64,000 bases of DNA from Roseburia sp. 1XD42-69 (GTDB taxonomy: Bacteria; Bacillota; Clostridia; Lachnospirales; Lachnospiraceae), in the NCBI RefSeq assembly GCF_003612565.1, contig NZ_RAZG01000016.1, positions 21,476-85,475 of the forward strand. The letters run 5' to 3'. Position 1 is the stretch's first letter, and each line of letters starts with the position of its first letter. The notes under the pieces were generated by a model. It was not told the origin of the DNA and did no database searches. It saw only the letters and a program-made list of their open reading frames with translations. Positions 16,167 to 26,220 of this stretch are shown here, piece after piece. The position numbers were made by a program, and so were the translations under genes.

Positions 16167-19100
16167 TTACTTTGGCATGGGGTATTTTTCCTTTAATTCC
16201 GAAAGTTTCTCATACCTCGTCTGTACTTCTTTTTCTGATTTTTCAAACAATTCCCTGGCCCTGTCAGGATTTGACCGCATAAGGGCGTTAAACCGCACTT
16301 CTCCCTTTAAAAACTCCATATAATCCCCGGAAGGCTTTTTGCTGTCTAAATGGAATACCGGATTCTCTATGGCTCCCACAGGGGGCTGATACCGGAAAAG
16401 GTGCCAATGCCCTGTCTCCACGGCTTTTTTCTCCTCCTGCACCGCTAACATCATTCCCGCTTTGATACCCTGGTTGATACAGGGGGCATAGGCTAAAATC
16501 AGGGAGGGCCCGTTATAATTTTCCGCCTCGGTAAAGGCCCGGACGCACTGGTTATAGTCCGCCCCCATGGCAACCTGGGCCACAAACACATCCCCGTAGC
16601 TCATAGCCATTAAGGCTAAGTCTTTTTTCTTCCCCTCTTTTCCCCCTGCGGCAAACTGGGCAATGGCGCCTCTTGGGGTGGATTTGGATGCCTGTCCTCC
16701 GGTGTTGGAATAAACCTCCGTGTCAAATATTAATATATTTATATTTCTTCCGCTGGCCAGTACATGGTCTAATCCCCCAAAGCCGATATCGTAGGCAAAA
16801 CCGTCCCCGCCGAATATCCACTGGGATTTTTTCACCAGGAAATCTTTTTTCTTTAAAATTGCCTCCCCCTGCTCACACTGGCACATAAGAAGCTCTCCGA
16901 TTAATTTTTCCGCCGCCTCTTTATTTTCCATGCTGTTGTCATAGGTGCTAATCCACTCCCCTGCAGCCTGGCGCAAAGACTCTATCTTTGTCTCCCTGGC
17001 AAGTTTCCGCACCTCTTCTTTTAAATTGCCCCGAATGGTATCGGTGGCAAGGAGCATACCCATTCCAAATTCCGCAGCATCCTCAAACAAAGAGTTTGAC
17101 CACACAGGCCCCTGGCCTTTTTCATTTATGGTATAGGAGGTTGCCGGGGAGGAGTTGCCCCAGATGGAGCTGCACCCTGTGGCGTTGGCAATATACATCC
17201 TGTCCCCAAAAAGCTGAGTGGCCAGTTTTGCATAGGCAGATTCTCCGCATCCCGGGCAGGCCCCGTGGAATTCCAACAGGGGCTGTCTGAACTGGCTTCC
17301 CTTCACAGTGGCAGGATTGGTCTTTTTCAGCAAATCTTCCTTTTTTCTTAAAGTCCTTCCGTAGTTAAAATATTCCTGTTTCCCATACTGCCCTTCCACA
17401 GGCTCCATCACCAGGGCCTTTTCCCTTGCAGGGCAGCATGCTGCACAGTTCCCGCAGCCGGTACAGTCTAAGACAGATACGGTTATGGCAAACTGATATT
17501 CCTTTTCCCCGGTCATATCTAAAGTGCGCATACCGGAAGGTGCCTTTTCCCGCTCCTTTTTGTCAAGGACTGCCGGGCGGATAACCGAATGGGGGCACAC
17601 GTAAGAACAGATATTGCACTGAATGCAGTTTTCGGGAATCCAGTTTGGCACAGTCACCGCCACATTCCGCTTCTCAAAGGCCGTGGTACCGGAGGGGGCA
17701 TGTCCGTCGGCGTAAGGCACAAATACAGAGACGGGAAGCTTATTTCCCTCAAAAGCATTGACTGCCCTCTGGATGTTGTTTACATAGTCCTCCTGCTCTT
17801 CGTTTTCCCCTTTCACTTTTTCCCCAAACAAATTGTCGCTCTCTTCGCTGACCCAGCCCTCATTGGGTTCCACTTTCTGTACGCCTTCCATACCTGCGTC
17901 TATGGCGGCATAATTCTTTTGCACTACCTCGTCTCCCTTTTTCCCGTAGGTGGCTTTTACTGCCTCTTTTAAAAGTTTCGTCACTTCATCCTGGGGCAGA
18001 ATATTTGTAAGTTTAAAAAATGCCGCCTGAAGAATCGTGTTTATCCTTGTGGTTCCCATTCCTGTTTCCTGTCCGATTTTCACCCCGTCAATGACATACA
18101 ACTGGATATGGTGCTCATAGATAAAACGCTTTACCTGTTTCGGGAGATGTTTCTCCACTTCCTCCGGTTTCCAAGGGCAGTTTAAGAGAAAGATTCCCCC
18201 GGAAACCACATCCTGAACCATATTGTAAGTCCAGAGATAAGAAGGCTTATGGCAGGCCACAAAATCCGCCTTTTCCACAAGATAAGGGGAACGGATTTTA
18301 TGTTTCCCGAACCTTAAATGGGAAACGGTAAGGCCGCCGGATTTTTTGGAATCATAGTCAAAATACGCCTGGGCGTAAAGATCCGTATGATTTCCGATAA
18401 TTTTTACGGAGTTTTTATTGGCGCCCACGGTACCGTCTGCCCCCAATCCCCAGAATTTGCAGCTGTAAACTTTTTCATTTAAATTATCGGGGGTCTCTTT
18501 TTCCTCCAAGGAAAGATTTGTCACATCATCCCGGATACCAATGGTAAACTCTTTTTTGTCTTTATTTTCAAATACCGCCAGAATCTGACCTGGGGTGGTA
18601 TTTTTGGAGCTTAATCCGTAACGCCCCCGAAAGACTTTTATCCCCTCCACATTATGCTGTTTTAATGCGGCAAGGACATCCAGATACAAAGGCTCCCCTG
18701 CTCCCCCCGGCTCTTTCGTCCTGTCTAAGACAGAGATTGTCTCCGTGGCTTTGGGAAGAACTCTCACCAGGGCCTCACTGCAAAACGGGCGGTACAGGTG
18801 AACTTTTACCATTCCCACCTTCTCGTTTTTCGTAATGAGATAGTCCACTGCCTCCTCTATGGTTTCGCACACGGAGCCCATGGCGATAATCACATGTTTT
18901 GCATCACTTGCTCCATAGTAATTAAACAGATGATAATTGGTGCCAATTTTATCGTTCACTTTTTTCATATAGGATTCCACCAGGGCGGGAATTTTATTGT
19001 AGTGCTCATTGGACGCCTCCCGCACCTGGAAATAGGTGTCAGGGTTTTGGGCCTGGCCCATCAGGCAGGGATGCTCCGGGTTAGGGCTTGCTTTTCTGAA

Positions 19101-19706
19101 TTCCTCCGCTGCCTCCCTGGGAAACAAGTCCCTTAAATCCGCCTCGTCCCACACAGAAATTTTCTGGATTTCGTGGGAGGTGCGGAATCCGTCAAAGAAG
19201 TTGATAAAGGGCATTCTTCCCTCTATGGCCGCACAGTGGGCCACCGGGGATAAATCCATCACCTCCTGGACAGAACTTTCACAGAGCATTGCCGCCCCTG
19301 TCTGCCTGCAGGCATAGATATCCGAATGGTCCCCAAAAATGCTGAGGGCGTGGGCCGCCACAGTCCTTGCCGCCACATGGAAAACTCCCGGCAGCCCCTC
19401 CCCTGCAATTTTATATAGGTTTGGAATCATTAAAAGAAGCCCCTGGGAGGCTGTAAAGGTGGAGGAAAGGGCCCCGGCGGTTAAGGCGCCGTGAACTGCC
19501 CCGGCGGCCCCGGCCTCCGACTGCATTTCGGAAATCTCCACCTTATTTCCAAATATATTTTTCCTTCCCTCCACAGCCCAGGCTTCCGCCACCTCCGCCA
19601 TAACAGAGGATGGGGTGATGGGGTAAATTGCCGCCACATCTGTGTAAAAATATGCCACATGGGCGGCAGCATGGTTGCCGTCCATGGTTGCTCGTTTTCT
19701 TTCCAT
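16167..19706 (-). CDS. nifJ: Pyruvate:ferredoxin (flavodoxin) oxidoreductase, copy 1
   Basis: This 1179-residue single-chain PFOR oxidises pyruvate to acetyl-CoA and CO2 with reduction of ferredoxin. The N-terminal domain has YTDVAAIYPITPSSVMAEVA. Two ferredoxin-type 4Fe-4S sites lie near residues 680-750 (CIQCNICSYVCPHS and CTGCGNCAACCP). The proximal cluster motif is CPGCGESAYAKLATQLFG with NATGCSSIWG, and the thiamine diphosphate site is GDGFAYDIGFGGLDHVLASG followed by YSNTGGQAS. All cluster ligands are present. It is a distinct paralogue of the PFOR at 21963-25508, not a recent duplicate. AGAGG precedes the ATG. Confidence 0.95.
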   Translation of the reverse strand: MERKRATMDGNHAAAHVAYFYTDVAAIYPITPSSVMAEVAEAWAVEGRKNIFGNKVEISEMQSEAGAAGAVHGALTAGALSSTFTASQGLLLMIPNLYKIAGEGLPGVFHVAARTVAAHALSIFGDHSDIYACRQTGAAMLCESSVQEVMDLSPVAHCAAIEGRMPFINFFDGFRTSHEIQKISVWDEADLRDLFPREAAEEFRKASPNPEHPCLMGQAQNPDTYFQVREASNEHYNKIPALVESYMKKVNDKIGTNYHLFNYYGASDAKHVIIAMGSVCETIEEAVDYLITKNEKVGMVKVHLYRPFCSEALVRVLPKATETISVLDRTKEPGGAGEPLYLDVLAALKQHNVEGIKVFRGRYGLSSKNTTPGQILAVFENKDKKEFTIGIRDDVTNLSLEEKETPDNLNEKVYSCKFWGLGADGTVGANKNSVKIIGNHTDLYAQAYFDYDSKKSGGLTVSHLRFGKHKIRSPYLVEKADFVACHKPSYLWTYNMVQDVVSGGIFLLNCPWKPEEVEKHLPKQVKRFIYEHHIQLYVIDGVKIGQETGMGTTRINTILQAAFFKLTNILPQDEVTKLLKEAVKATYGKKGDEVVQKNYAAIDAGMEGVQKVEPNEGWVSEESDNLFGEKVKGENEEQEDYVNNIQRAVNAFEGNKLPVSVFVPYADGHAPSGTTAFEKRNVAVTVPNWIPENCIQCNICSYVCPHSVIRPAVLDKKEREKAPSGMRTLDMTGEKEYQFAITVSVLDCTGCGNCAACCPAREKALVMEPVEGQYGKQEYFNYGRTLRKKEDLLKKTNPATVKGSQFRQPLLEFHGACPGCGESAYAKLATQLFGDRMYIANATGCSSIWGNSSPATSYTINEKGQGPVWSNSLFEDAAEFGMGMLLATDTIRGNLKEEVRKLARETKIESLRQAAGEWISTYDNSMENKEAAEKLIGELLMCQCEQGEAILKKKDFLVKKSQWIFGGDGFAYDIGFGGLDHVLASGRNINILIFDTEVYSNTGGQASKSTPRGAIAQFAAGGKEGKKKDLALMAMSYGDVFVAQVAMGADYNQCVRAFTEAENYNGPSLILAYAPCINQGIKAGMMLAVQEEKKAVETGHWHLFRYQPPVGAIENPVFHLDSKKPSGDYMEFLKGEVRFNALMRSNPDRARELFEKSEKEVQTRYEKLSELKEKYPMPK

Positions 19707-19799
19707 AGCAAATTCCTCTTTTCATTTTTTTATAGGATTTCCCGTTTTTATGGAAAGAATACATATTGTTTCTATTGTATCGTAATGATTTTTCTGTAA

Positions 19800-21038
19800 T
19801 TACTCCTCAAAAGTGATTTCTTTTGCATAGACTGCTTTCTCTGGAAGATTTTCCCAGTTTTCTGCTTGGCACTCATCCATATAAGTTACGTAATCACAGA
19901 TATATACGGTAACTTTTGACACGTCCCTCTGATAGATATTGTATATCTCTGCATAGCCGCCCTGGGATTCTAAAGGCTTGCCCTGGGCATCACGGATTGC
20001 AACAAAGTAATCCGCCATGCTCTCTCCCTCCGGCAAAATAGCCTCCGCCTGGATTTCATAGGGGGTTTTTGTGATTTTTGCAATGCCAAATCCATTTTCA
20101 TCTCTTTCATTGATTTCTTTTACAATGCAATCAGAATTATCTTTTTTGATATCCAGGGTAAAGTTCCAGTTTCCCTCAATGCATTCCGGGATTTGTATAT
20201 GTTCTCCTGGATGGTCATAGTCCCCTGTCCAGGTATAACTGTCAAAAATTTTATCAATACTTAGCTGATACTGGAATTTATCCGGCATTCCGATTCTCCT
20301 GAAATGCTCATCCCAGTTTTCTACTGTTATCTCCCCATCATAGTCTGGCGTTAAATCCTCTACAAATTCAGATGCATCTATGCGAATAATCCCTGTAAAT
20401 GTACAGTCATCTTCAAAGGCGCCCTCTATAAAATAAGGTGACGGCATTCCTAAGCCATCTGAAAAAGCCAGCCCAACGCTTTCTGCCACGTCTGCTGTGG
20501 CTGTAGAATGAATCCCTATAGTGCTATAATCCCACTGACCCATGGATTCCTCTATAAACTCTTTTGATAAGGGTTCTTCTGTCTTTATCTGAATTCCGAT
20601 ATAAAGCGCCATATCATTGCAGTATATTTCTCCCAGCGAAATTGTCGCTCCATTGTCCGTCTGAACATAGGGACTCTCCGCCTCTGCAGATTCCTCCGTC
20701 CCCTCTTCCGTTCCGCTTTCCGGAATCAGTTTTTCCGAACGACTGCTGTAGTCCCCTTTGTAAGATACCTTCTCCTCCACCTCTTTAAAAAACGATCCCA
20801 TAATAGGAAGTTTTGCCGCCAAAGCCGGATTTGCCGCACAGAAAACTATCATTAATGCAAAGGACGCCGCCATAAGGGAAACTCCGGCAAAAACTTTTTT
20901 CATTCTCCTGCCTTTTTTCTTTTTCTCCTCCCTTCGGATTTTCCCATAAACCTGCGCCAGCTTCTCATCTACCAACGGACTGTTCAAACTGGTATTCCTA
21001 AGTACATCCCTGTATTCCTGATTTGTATATTCTCTCAT
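19800..21038 (-). CDS. DUF4179 membrane protein, probable anti-sigma factor
   Basis: The 412-residue protein has a cytoplasmic N-terminus of about 60 residues rich in Lys/Arg (RREEKKKKGRRMKK). One membrane helix follows (VSLMAASFALMIVFCAANPA), then the DUF4179 extracytoplasmic domain (AAKLPIMGSFFKEVEEKV). This layout and the ECF sigma gene immediately upstream on the same strand point to an anti-sigma factor. CAGGAGG directly precedes the ATG at 21038; the frame also has an earlier ATG at 21053 without a site. It begins 50 bases after the sigma gene. What it senses is unknown. Confidence 0.82.
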   Translation of the reverse strand: MREYTNQEYRDVLRNTSLNSPLVDEKLAQVYGKIRREEKKKKGRRMKKVFAGVSLMAASFALMIVFCAANPALAAKLPIMGSFFKEVEEKVSYKGDYSSRSEKLIPESGTEEGTEESAEAESPYVQTDNGATISLGEIYCNDMALYIGIQIKTEEPLSKEFIEESMGQWDYSTIGIHSTATADVAESVGLAFSDGLGMPSPYFIEGAFEDDCTFTGIIRIDASEFVEDLTPDYDGEITVENWDEHFRRIGMPDKFQYQLSIDKIFDSYTWTGDYDHPGEHIQIPECIEGNWNFTLDIKKDNSDCIVKEINERDENGFGIAKITKTPYEIQAEAILPEGESMADYFVAIRDAQGKPLESQGGYAEIYNIYQRDVSKVTVYICDYVTYMDECQAENWENLPEKAVYAKEITFEE

Positions 21039-21087
21039 ATAAGCCTCCTGCATCTAAATTGTTTGTTGTCTCTTTTTTGATTGAGTG

Positions 21088-21588
21088 TCAGCATATCAGC
21101 TTCATCTTTTCCCGGAGTTTTTCTTTCCCCCGGTGCAGCCTGCTTTTCATCGTACTCTCCTTTTTGCCAAGCAGTTCGCCGATTTCCTTTGCGGTAAAAT
21201 TTTCCCCGTAATAGAGCTGAAAAATCACCCGGTCCTCCTCCGGAAGGGAGGAAATCATATCCGCAAACTCCACCCCTGCCATCTCATAACTCTCCTGGGC
21301 AATCTCCGGGAAATTTTCTAACCCTGTCGTTTTCCTGTTCTCATTGTACATGCGGTTACAGTTGTTAATGAGAATCCGAACAAGCCATGTCTTAAAATAT
21401 TCCGGCTTTTTTAATTCCCGGATGTGCTCATAGGCATCCGCCACTGTCTGTGCAACGGCGTCCGCCACATCTTCCTCATTCTGGAAAAAGCCATAGGCAA
21501 CACGCATTAATGTCTGTTTGTTTTCTTCCATCAGGCGTATAAAACAGTCGGCACTGCCCTTCTGCGCCCGCCGTACCAATACTTTCAA
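21088..21588 (-). CDS. ECF-type RNA polymerase sigma factor
   Basis: The 166-residue protein has sigma region 2 (MRVAYGFFQNEEDVADAVAQ, then FKTWLVRILINNCNRMY) and region 4 with its helix-turn-helix (YYGENFTAKEIGELLGKKES, then MKSRLHRGKEKLREKM). Nothing lies between the two regions except a short linker, as in ECF sigma factors. The start codon is TTG at 21588, eight bases after GGAGG; no better ATG exists. It is followed by the DUF4179 gene, the probable anti-sigma partner. The regulon is not evident. Confidence 0.92.
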   Translation of the reverse strand: MKVLVRRAQKGSADCFIRLMEENKQTLMRVAYGFFQNEEDVADAVAQTVADAYEHIRELKKPEYFKTWLVRILINNCNRMYNENRKTTGLENFPEIAQESYEMAGVEFADMISSLPEEDRVIFQLYYGENFTAKEIGELLGKKESTMKSRLHRGKEKLREKMKLIC

Positions 21589-21920
21589 TCTTTTATCCTC
21601 CGTTTCTTTTTAATAACAGTTTCTGACGTCAGCTTTTTTGTTTTACAACTATTAGATTGGAAAAAGTGGAAAATAGATGCATAGAATTTTTACTTTTTTC
21701 AATAGTATGGCAAAAAATATGGATACTGTAAAGAAGCATGAAAAAAAGATGTTTCAGGAATTATCGCTCCTGCACTCAAACGAAATAAAATCCAAAGATG
21801 CCTAGACGGGTGTGTAAGCCTATACCAGTGTGCGAATCTTTTAAGCATAAGTTGCCTGTATGGTAATCGCTGATATAGCGGCACCCATTTTTTAATCCCA
21901 GAACGAATCATTTCGTTTAA
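21589..21920. other. Intergenic region upstream of the ECF sigma gene
   Basis: Apart from the terminator at its right end, this stretch holds no gene I can support. A 32-codon open frame on the plus strand (21707-21805) has no ribosome-binding site. TTGTAAAAC followed by CGTC upstream of the sigma gene resembles an ECF promoter, but the spacing is short (13 bases), so I do not call it. Confidence 0.4.
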
Positions 21921-21952
21921 AAAAGGCATGGCCCAATCAGCCATGCCTTTTC
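21921..21952 (-). terminator. Terminator of the second PFOR gene
   Basis: AAAAGGCATGGC pairs with GCCATGCCTTTT around a 7-base loop, 10 bases after the stop codon of the leftward gene. T runs on both sides make it potentially bidirectional. Confidence 0.88.
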
Positions 21953-21962
21953 TCTTTACAAA

Positions 21963-24900
21963 TTATTTGTATAACTCAACCAATCTTAACAGATGCTCAT
22001 AGCGGTCTTTCGCTGCCTGCTCAGACTCTTTGAACAGTTTTTCTGCTCTGTCCGGGAAGGAACGAGCCAGTCTGCTGTAACGTGTCTCGTTATTTAAGAA
22101 CTCCTGGTATGTTCCGTCACCAGGTTTGGATGTCAGGGTAAATGGATTCTTTCCTTCTGCCTTTAATGCGGGGTTGAAGGAGAAGAGGTTCCAGTAACCT
22201 GCTCCAACTGCTTTCTTCATCTCATCCTGGCAGTGGTTCATTCCACCCTTCACACCGTGGAGCTCACAGGGAGCGTAACCGATGATTAAGGAAGGTCCGT
22301 TGTAAGCCTCAGCTTCTGCCAAAACTTTAACTGCCTGTGCCATGTTAGCGCCAAGGGCGATCTGTGCTACATATACATAGCCATAGCTCATAGCGATTTC
22401 TGCAAGGCTCTTCTTGCCGATATCTTTACCTGCTGCAGCAAACTGGCAAACCTCACCGATATTGGAAGCTTTGGAAGCCTGGCCGCCGGTGTTGGAGTAC
22501 ATCTCGGTATCGAATACCATAACGTTTACGTTCTCGCCGGAAGCAAGTACATGGTCTAATCCGCCGAATCCGATATCATAAGCCCATCCGTCACCGCCGA
22601 AGATCCAAATAGATTTCTTAGCAAGGTAATCTTTCTTCTCAAGGGCTGCCTTAGCGTCCGGGCATCCTGCGGATGCAGCTTTCTCAAGCTCTGCTACAAG
22701 CGCTTCCGTTGCAGGGGTATTGGCCTTGGTATCATTCTTTGTCTCCATAAATTTGTCAAATGCAGCTTTTAACTCTGCGCTTGCCTTATCGCTTCCTGCA
22801 CATTTCTCTGCGCTTGCGATTGCCTGGTCACGGAGAACTCTCTGACCGATTTCCATACCTAAACCATGCTCTGCGTTGTCCTCGAATAAGGAGTTTGCCC
22901 AAGCCGGTCCCTTTTGGGAATCTTTATTTACGGTATATGGTGATGTAGCTGCAGGTCCGCCCCAGATGGAAGAACATCCGGTAGCATTGCTGATGTACAT
23001 ATGCTCACCAAATAACTGTGTGATAAGTCTTGCATAAGATGTCTCTGCACATCCTGCACAGGAGCCTGAGAACTCAAGCAGCGGCTGGTTGAACTGAGAA
23101 CCTTTTACAGTATTGTCTGCAGGCATTCCAGGTTTCTTGCCTACGTTTGCTACCAAGTAATCGAATACCGGCTGCTCTTCTGCCTGGGATTCCTGGGGAA
23201 CCATAGCGATAGCGCCCACCGGACATACGGTAATACACTCGCCGCATCCCATACAGTCTAAAGGAGATACGCTCATCGTATATTTGTACTCGCTTGCCTT
23301 TGGCTTTGTATCTGCAAGTTTGATGTTGCCCGGAGCTGCTTTTACCTCGTCCTCGCTTAACATAAACGGACGGATGGTTGCATGGGAACATACAAATGCA
23401 CACTGGTTACACTGGATACATTTCTCAGCATCCCAGGTAGGAACCGTTACGGCTGTACCGCGCTTCTCGTATGCTGCTGCACCGTGCTCGAACTGGCCGT
23501 CCGGGTTACCCATAAATGCGGAAACCGGAAGGGAATCGCCGTCCATAAGGGAAATGGGATTCATCAGCTCTTTTACCATCTTTACAGTTTCCGGACGTCC
23601 CTTTAACTCTGCAGGAGCAGGATCTGCTGCCGGGTTAGACCAGGAAGCGGGAATCTCTACTTTATGTACTGCGTCCACACCTGCATCAATAGCTTTGTAG
23701 TTCATGTTGACAACATCGTCACCCTTCTTGCCGTAGGATTTCTTTGCTGCCTGTTTCATAAAGTCAACTGCATCATCGATAGGCATTACATTTGCCAGTT
23801 TGAAGAATGCGGACTGTAAAATCGTGTTGGTACGTTTGCCCATACCGATTTCGATTGCCTTGTCGATAGCGTTAATGGTGTATAACTGGATATTGTTGTC
23901 GGCAATGTATTTCTTTGCCTCTGCGTTTAAGTGGTGCTCTAACTCTTCGTCTGACCACTGGCAGTTAATCATAAATACTCCGCCTGGTTTTACATCCTGT
24001 ACCATCTTGAATCCCTTGTTTACATATGCAGGATTGTGACATGCAACAAAGTCAGCCTGGTTAATGTAGTACGGGCTTCTGATTGGCTTGTCGCCGAATC
24101 TCAAATGGGAAACGGTAACACCGCCTGTTTTCTTGGAGTCATACTGGAAGTATGCCTGGATAAATTTATCTGTGTGGTCACCGATAATCTTTGTGGAGTT
24201 CTTGTTGGCGCCAACGGTACCGTCTCCGCCAAGACCCCAGAACTTACACTCAACCGTACCCTCTGCCGCTGTGATAGGAGCAGGTTTTACTTCCGGTAAG
24301 CTAAGGTTTGTCACGTCATCCACGATACCCATGGTAAAGCGTGGTTTCGGAGCGTCTTTCTCCAGCTCTTTAAATACTGCAAATACGGAAGAAGGAGGTG
24401 TGTCTTTGGAGCCTAATCCGTAACGTCCGCCTACCAGCACGATATCATTTAATCCTGCCTCACGAAGGGTAGCTGCAACGTCTAAGTACAGAGGATCTCC
24501 AAGAGAGCCGGGCTCTTTTGTCCTGTCTAATACGGCAACTTTCTTTGCTGTCTTTGGAAGAGCTTTTACGAAAGCATCGGAAACCCATGGACGGTACAGA
24601 CGTACCTTAACCAGTCCGACTTTCTCTCCCTTTGCGGTGAGGTAATCGATAACTTCCTCTGCCACATCATTTAAGGAACCCATAGCTACGATTACACGGT
24701 CAGCATCCTCTGCGCCGTAGTAATTGAACAGGCCATAGTTTGTCCCAAGTTTTTCATTAATTTTAGCCATATACTTCTCAACAATTGCAGGAAGTTCATT
24801 GTAAGCTGTGTTACAAGCCTCTCTGTGCTGGAAGAATACGTCTCCGTTCTCGTGGGAACCACGCATAGCCGGATGCTCCGGATTTAATGCATGTGCACGG

Positions 24901-25508
24901 AAGGCTGCTACGGAATCCATGTTGCACATTTCTTTCAAATCTGCATAATCCCACTTTTCAATTTTCTGAATCTCATGGGATGTACGGAATCCGTCAAAGA
25001 AGTTGATAAAGGGAACTTTACCCTCGATAGTTGCAAGGTGTGCAACAGGGCTTAAGTCCATAACTTCCTGAGGGTTAGTCTCGCAAAGCATAGCGAAACC
25101 GGTCTGGCGGCAAGCGTATACGTCGCTGTGGTCACCGAAAATGTTAAGAGACTGGGTAGCTACGGTACGTGCGGACACATCAAATACACAGGGAAGCATC
25201 TCGCCTGCAATTTTGTACATATTGGGGATCATAAGTAAAAGTCCCTGGGAAGCAGTAAAGGTTGTGGTTAAGGCACCTGCTGCCAAAGAACCGTGAACAG
25301 CGCCTGCTGCTCCTGCTTCGGACTCCATCTCAACCACTTTCACCTGGTTTCCAAAAATGTTCTCCTGTCCTGCTGCGGACCACTGGTCAACCGTGTCAGC
25401 CATTGGGCTTGACGGGGTAATTGGGTAAATGGCGGCAACATCTGTAAAGGCATACGCTACATGAGCAGCGGCCGTATTACCGTCCATTGACTGTTTTGCT
25501 CTAGACAT
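21963..25508 (-). CDS. nifJ: Pyruvate:ferredoxin (flavodoxin) oxidoreductase, copy 2 (probably the main one)
   Basis: This 1181-residue PFOR has the same domain order as copy 1. Visible motifs: FTDVAAIYPITPSSPMADTV, two ferredoxin sites (CIQCNQCAFVCSHA and CMGCGECITVCPVGAIAM), proximal-cluster motif CAGCAETSYARLITQLFG, and the thiamine site GDGWAYDIGFGGLDHVLASG. The proximal motif has Ala where copy 1 and most PFORs have Gly. Codon use is strongly biased toward a small set, unlike copy 1, and the gene has a near-ideal AAGGAGG, a good promoter and a 5' hairpin, all signs of high expression. It is likely the chief pyruvate-oxidising enzyme in fermentation. Confidence 0.95.
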   Translation of the reverse strand: MSRAKQSMDGNTAAAHVAYAFTDVAAIYPITPSSPMADTVDQWSAAGQENIFGNQVKVVEMESEAGAAGAVHGSLAAGALTTTFTASQGLLLMIPNMYKIAGEMLPCVFDVSARTVATQSLNIFGDHSDVYACRQTGFAMLCETNPQEVMDLSPVAHLATIEGKVPFINFFDGFRTSHEIQKIEKWDYADLKEMCNMDSVAAFRAHALNPEHPAMRGSHENGDVFFQHREACNTAYNELPAIVEKYMAKINEKLGTNYGLFNYYGAEDADRVIVAMGSLNDVAEEVIDYLTAKGEKVGLVKVRLYRPWVSDAFVKALPKTAKKVAVLDRTKEPGSLGDPLYLDVAATLREAGLNDIVLVGGRYGLGSKDTPPSSVFAVFKELEKDAPKPRFTMGIVDDVTNLSLPEVKPAPITAAEGTVECKFWGLGGDGTVGANKNSTKIIGDHTDKFIQAYFQYDSKKTGGVTVSHLRFGDKPIRSPYYINQADFVACHNPAYVNKGFKMVQDVKPGGVFMINCQWSDEELEHHLNAEAKKYIADNNIQLYTINAIDKAIEIGMGKRTNTILQSAFFKLANVMPIDDAVDFMKQAAKKSYGKKGDDVVNMNYKAIDAGVDAVHKVEIPASWSNPAADPAPAELKGRPETVKMVKELMNPISLMDGDSLPVSAFMGNPDGQFEHGAAAYEKRGTAVTVPTWDAEKCIQCNQCAFVCSHATIRPFMLSEDEVKAAPGNIKLADTKPKASEYKYTMSVSPLDCMGCGECITVCPVGAIAMVPQESQAEEQPVFDYLVANVGKKPGMPADNTVKGSQFNQPLLEFSGSCAGCAETSYARLITQLFGEHMYISNATGCSSIWGGPAATSPYTVNKDSQKGPAWANSLFEDNAEHGLGMEIGQRVLRDQAIASAEKCAGSDKASAELKAAFDKFMETKNDTKANTPATEALVAELEKAASAGCPDAKAALEKKDYLAKKSIWIFGGDGWAYDIGFGGLDHVLASGENVNVMVFDTEMYSNTGGQASKASNIGEVCQFAAAGKDIGKKSLAEIAMSYGYVYVAQIALGANMAQAVKVLAEAEAYNGPSLIIGYAPCELHGVKGGMNHCQDEMKKAVGAGYWNLFSFNPALKAEGKNPFTLTSKPGDGTYQEFLNNETRYSRLARSFPDRAEKLFKESEQAAKDRYEHLLRLVELYK

Positions 25509-25548
25509 TTGATTTCCTCCTTAAAAGATTAATGTTGCTAGACTTCAT

Positions 25549-25602
25549 GGCAGTTTCTGTTGGAACTGCCTCTAATATATAAATATATAGAAATTGTGCC
25601 AA
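25549..25602 (-). promoter_or_regulatory. Promoter and 5' hairpin of the second PFOR gene
   Basis: Minus strand TTGGCA (plus 25597-25602) and TATATT (plus 25574-25579) are 17 bases apart. GGCAGTT/AACTGCC (25549-25570) would form a hairpin almost at the transcript's 5' end, a layout that often stabilises mRNA. The remaining interval to 25848 shows no gene. Confidence 0.65.
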
Positions 25603-25848
25603 AAAATCAATAGTTTCGACTACTTTTTTTGGTATAAAATTTAGAACATTAGAACAAGTGTATCTCCATATATGATAGCTTTAAATTTCTTTACTGCATG
25701 CAGGGAAATAGGACAACTCCTAAAAAATAGTATGAAATTTACCCCTTTCATATTCCGGTAATTTTTCTAATTTGGCATCCCAATCCCAAATCATATATAA
25801 TCCACCCATAGAAATTCTATGAAATACGCCAAAAAATGAGGAACCTGA

Positions 25849-26205
25849 ATGAACCAAGCCATACTCCAAACCACCCCCGAACTTAAATTCGCAATCTGTG
25901 AAGACAGCCCGGCCCACCTTTCCCATAACCACCAAATCCTCCGGCGAAACTTGGGAGATGCCCAGCCTGTCTTTTCCCTCTACATTTCGGGAAAGGAACT
26001 GCTGGATATCCTGATAAAAATGAAATATCCGAAAATAATTTCCCGTAATATCAGCATAACTGTTTCGGGAAACTTCCATGGAATTTCCTATATGGAGCCT
26101 ATGGACATCTGCATCATATTTTCCAACGCCCTGGACAATGCCATAGAAGCCTGTGAAAAAATTTCGGACAATCCTTATATTTTTCTGGGAATAAAAAAAT
26201 TTTCC
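25849..26205 (+). pseudogene. Chimeric remnant: response regulator N-terminus joined to GHKL histidine kinase
   Basis: After GAGG and an ATG at 25849, residues 11-50 resemble a LytTR-type response regulator (FAICEDSPAHLSHNHQILRR). The frame then passes into a GHKL sensor kinase N-box region (SYMEPMDICIIFSNALDNAI). The phosphoacceptor Asp, the LytTR domain and most of the kinase are missing. Homology fades near 26205, where the frame runs into the 3' end of the opposite hydrogenase gene. It looks like one deletion that fused two neighbouring two-component genes in frame. Any product would be non-functional. Confidence 0.7.
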
Positions 26206-26220
26206 TTATATGCCCGGGCA

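Noticed and set aside
21699..21944. An 81-codon leftward ORF downstream of the ECF sigma gene's upstream region
   Set aside because: No ribosome-binding site, no recognisable motif, and it includes the PFOR terminator hairpin.
25720..26079. A 119-codon leftward ORF opposite the response regulator/kinase remnant
   Set aside because: The opposite strand has clear two-component homology, so this frame is a shadow.
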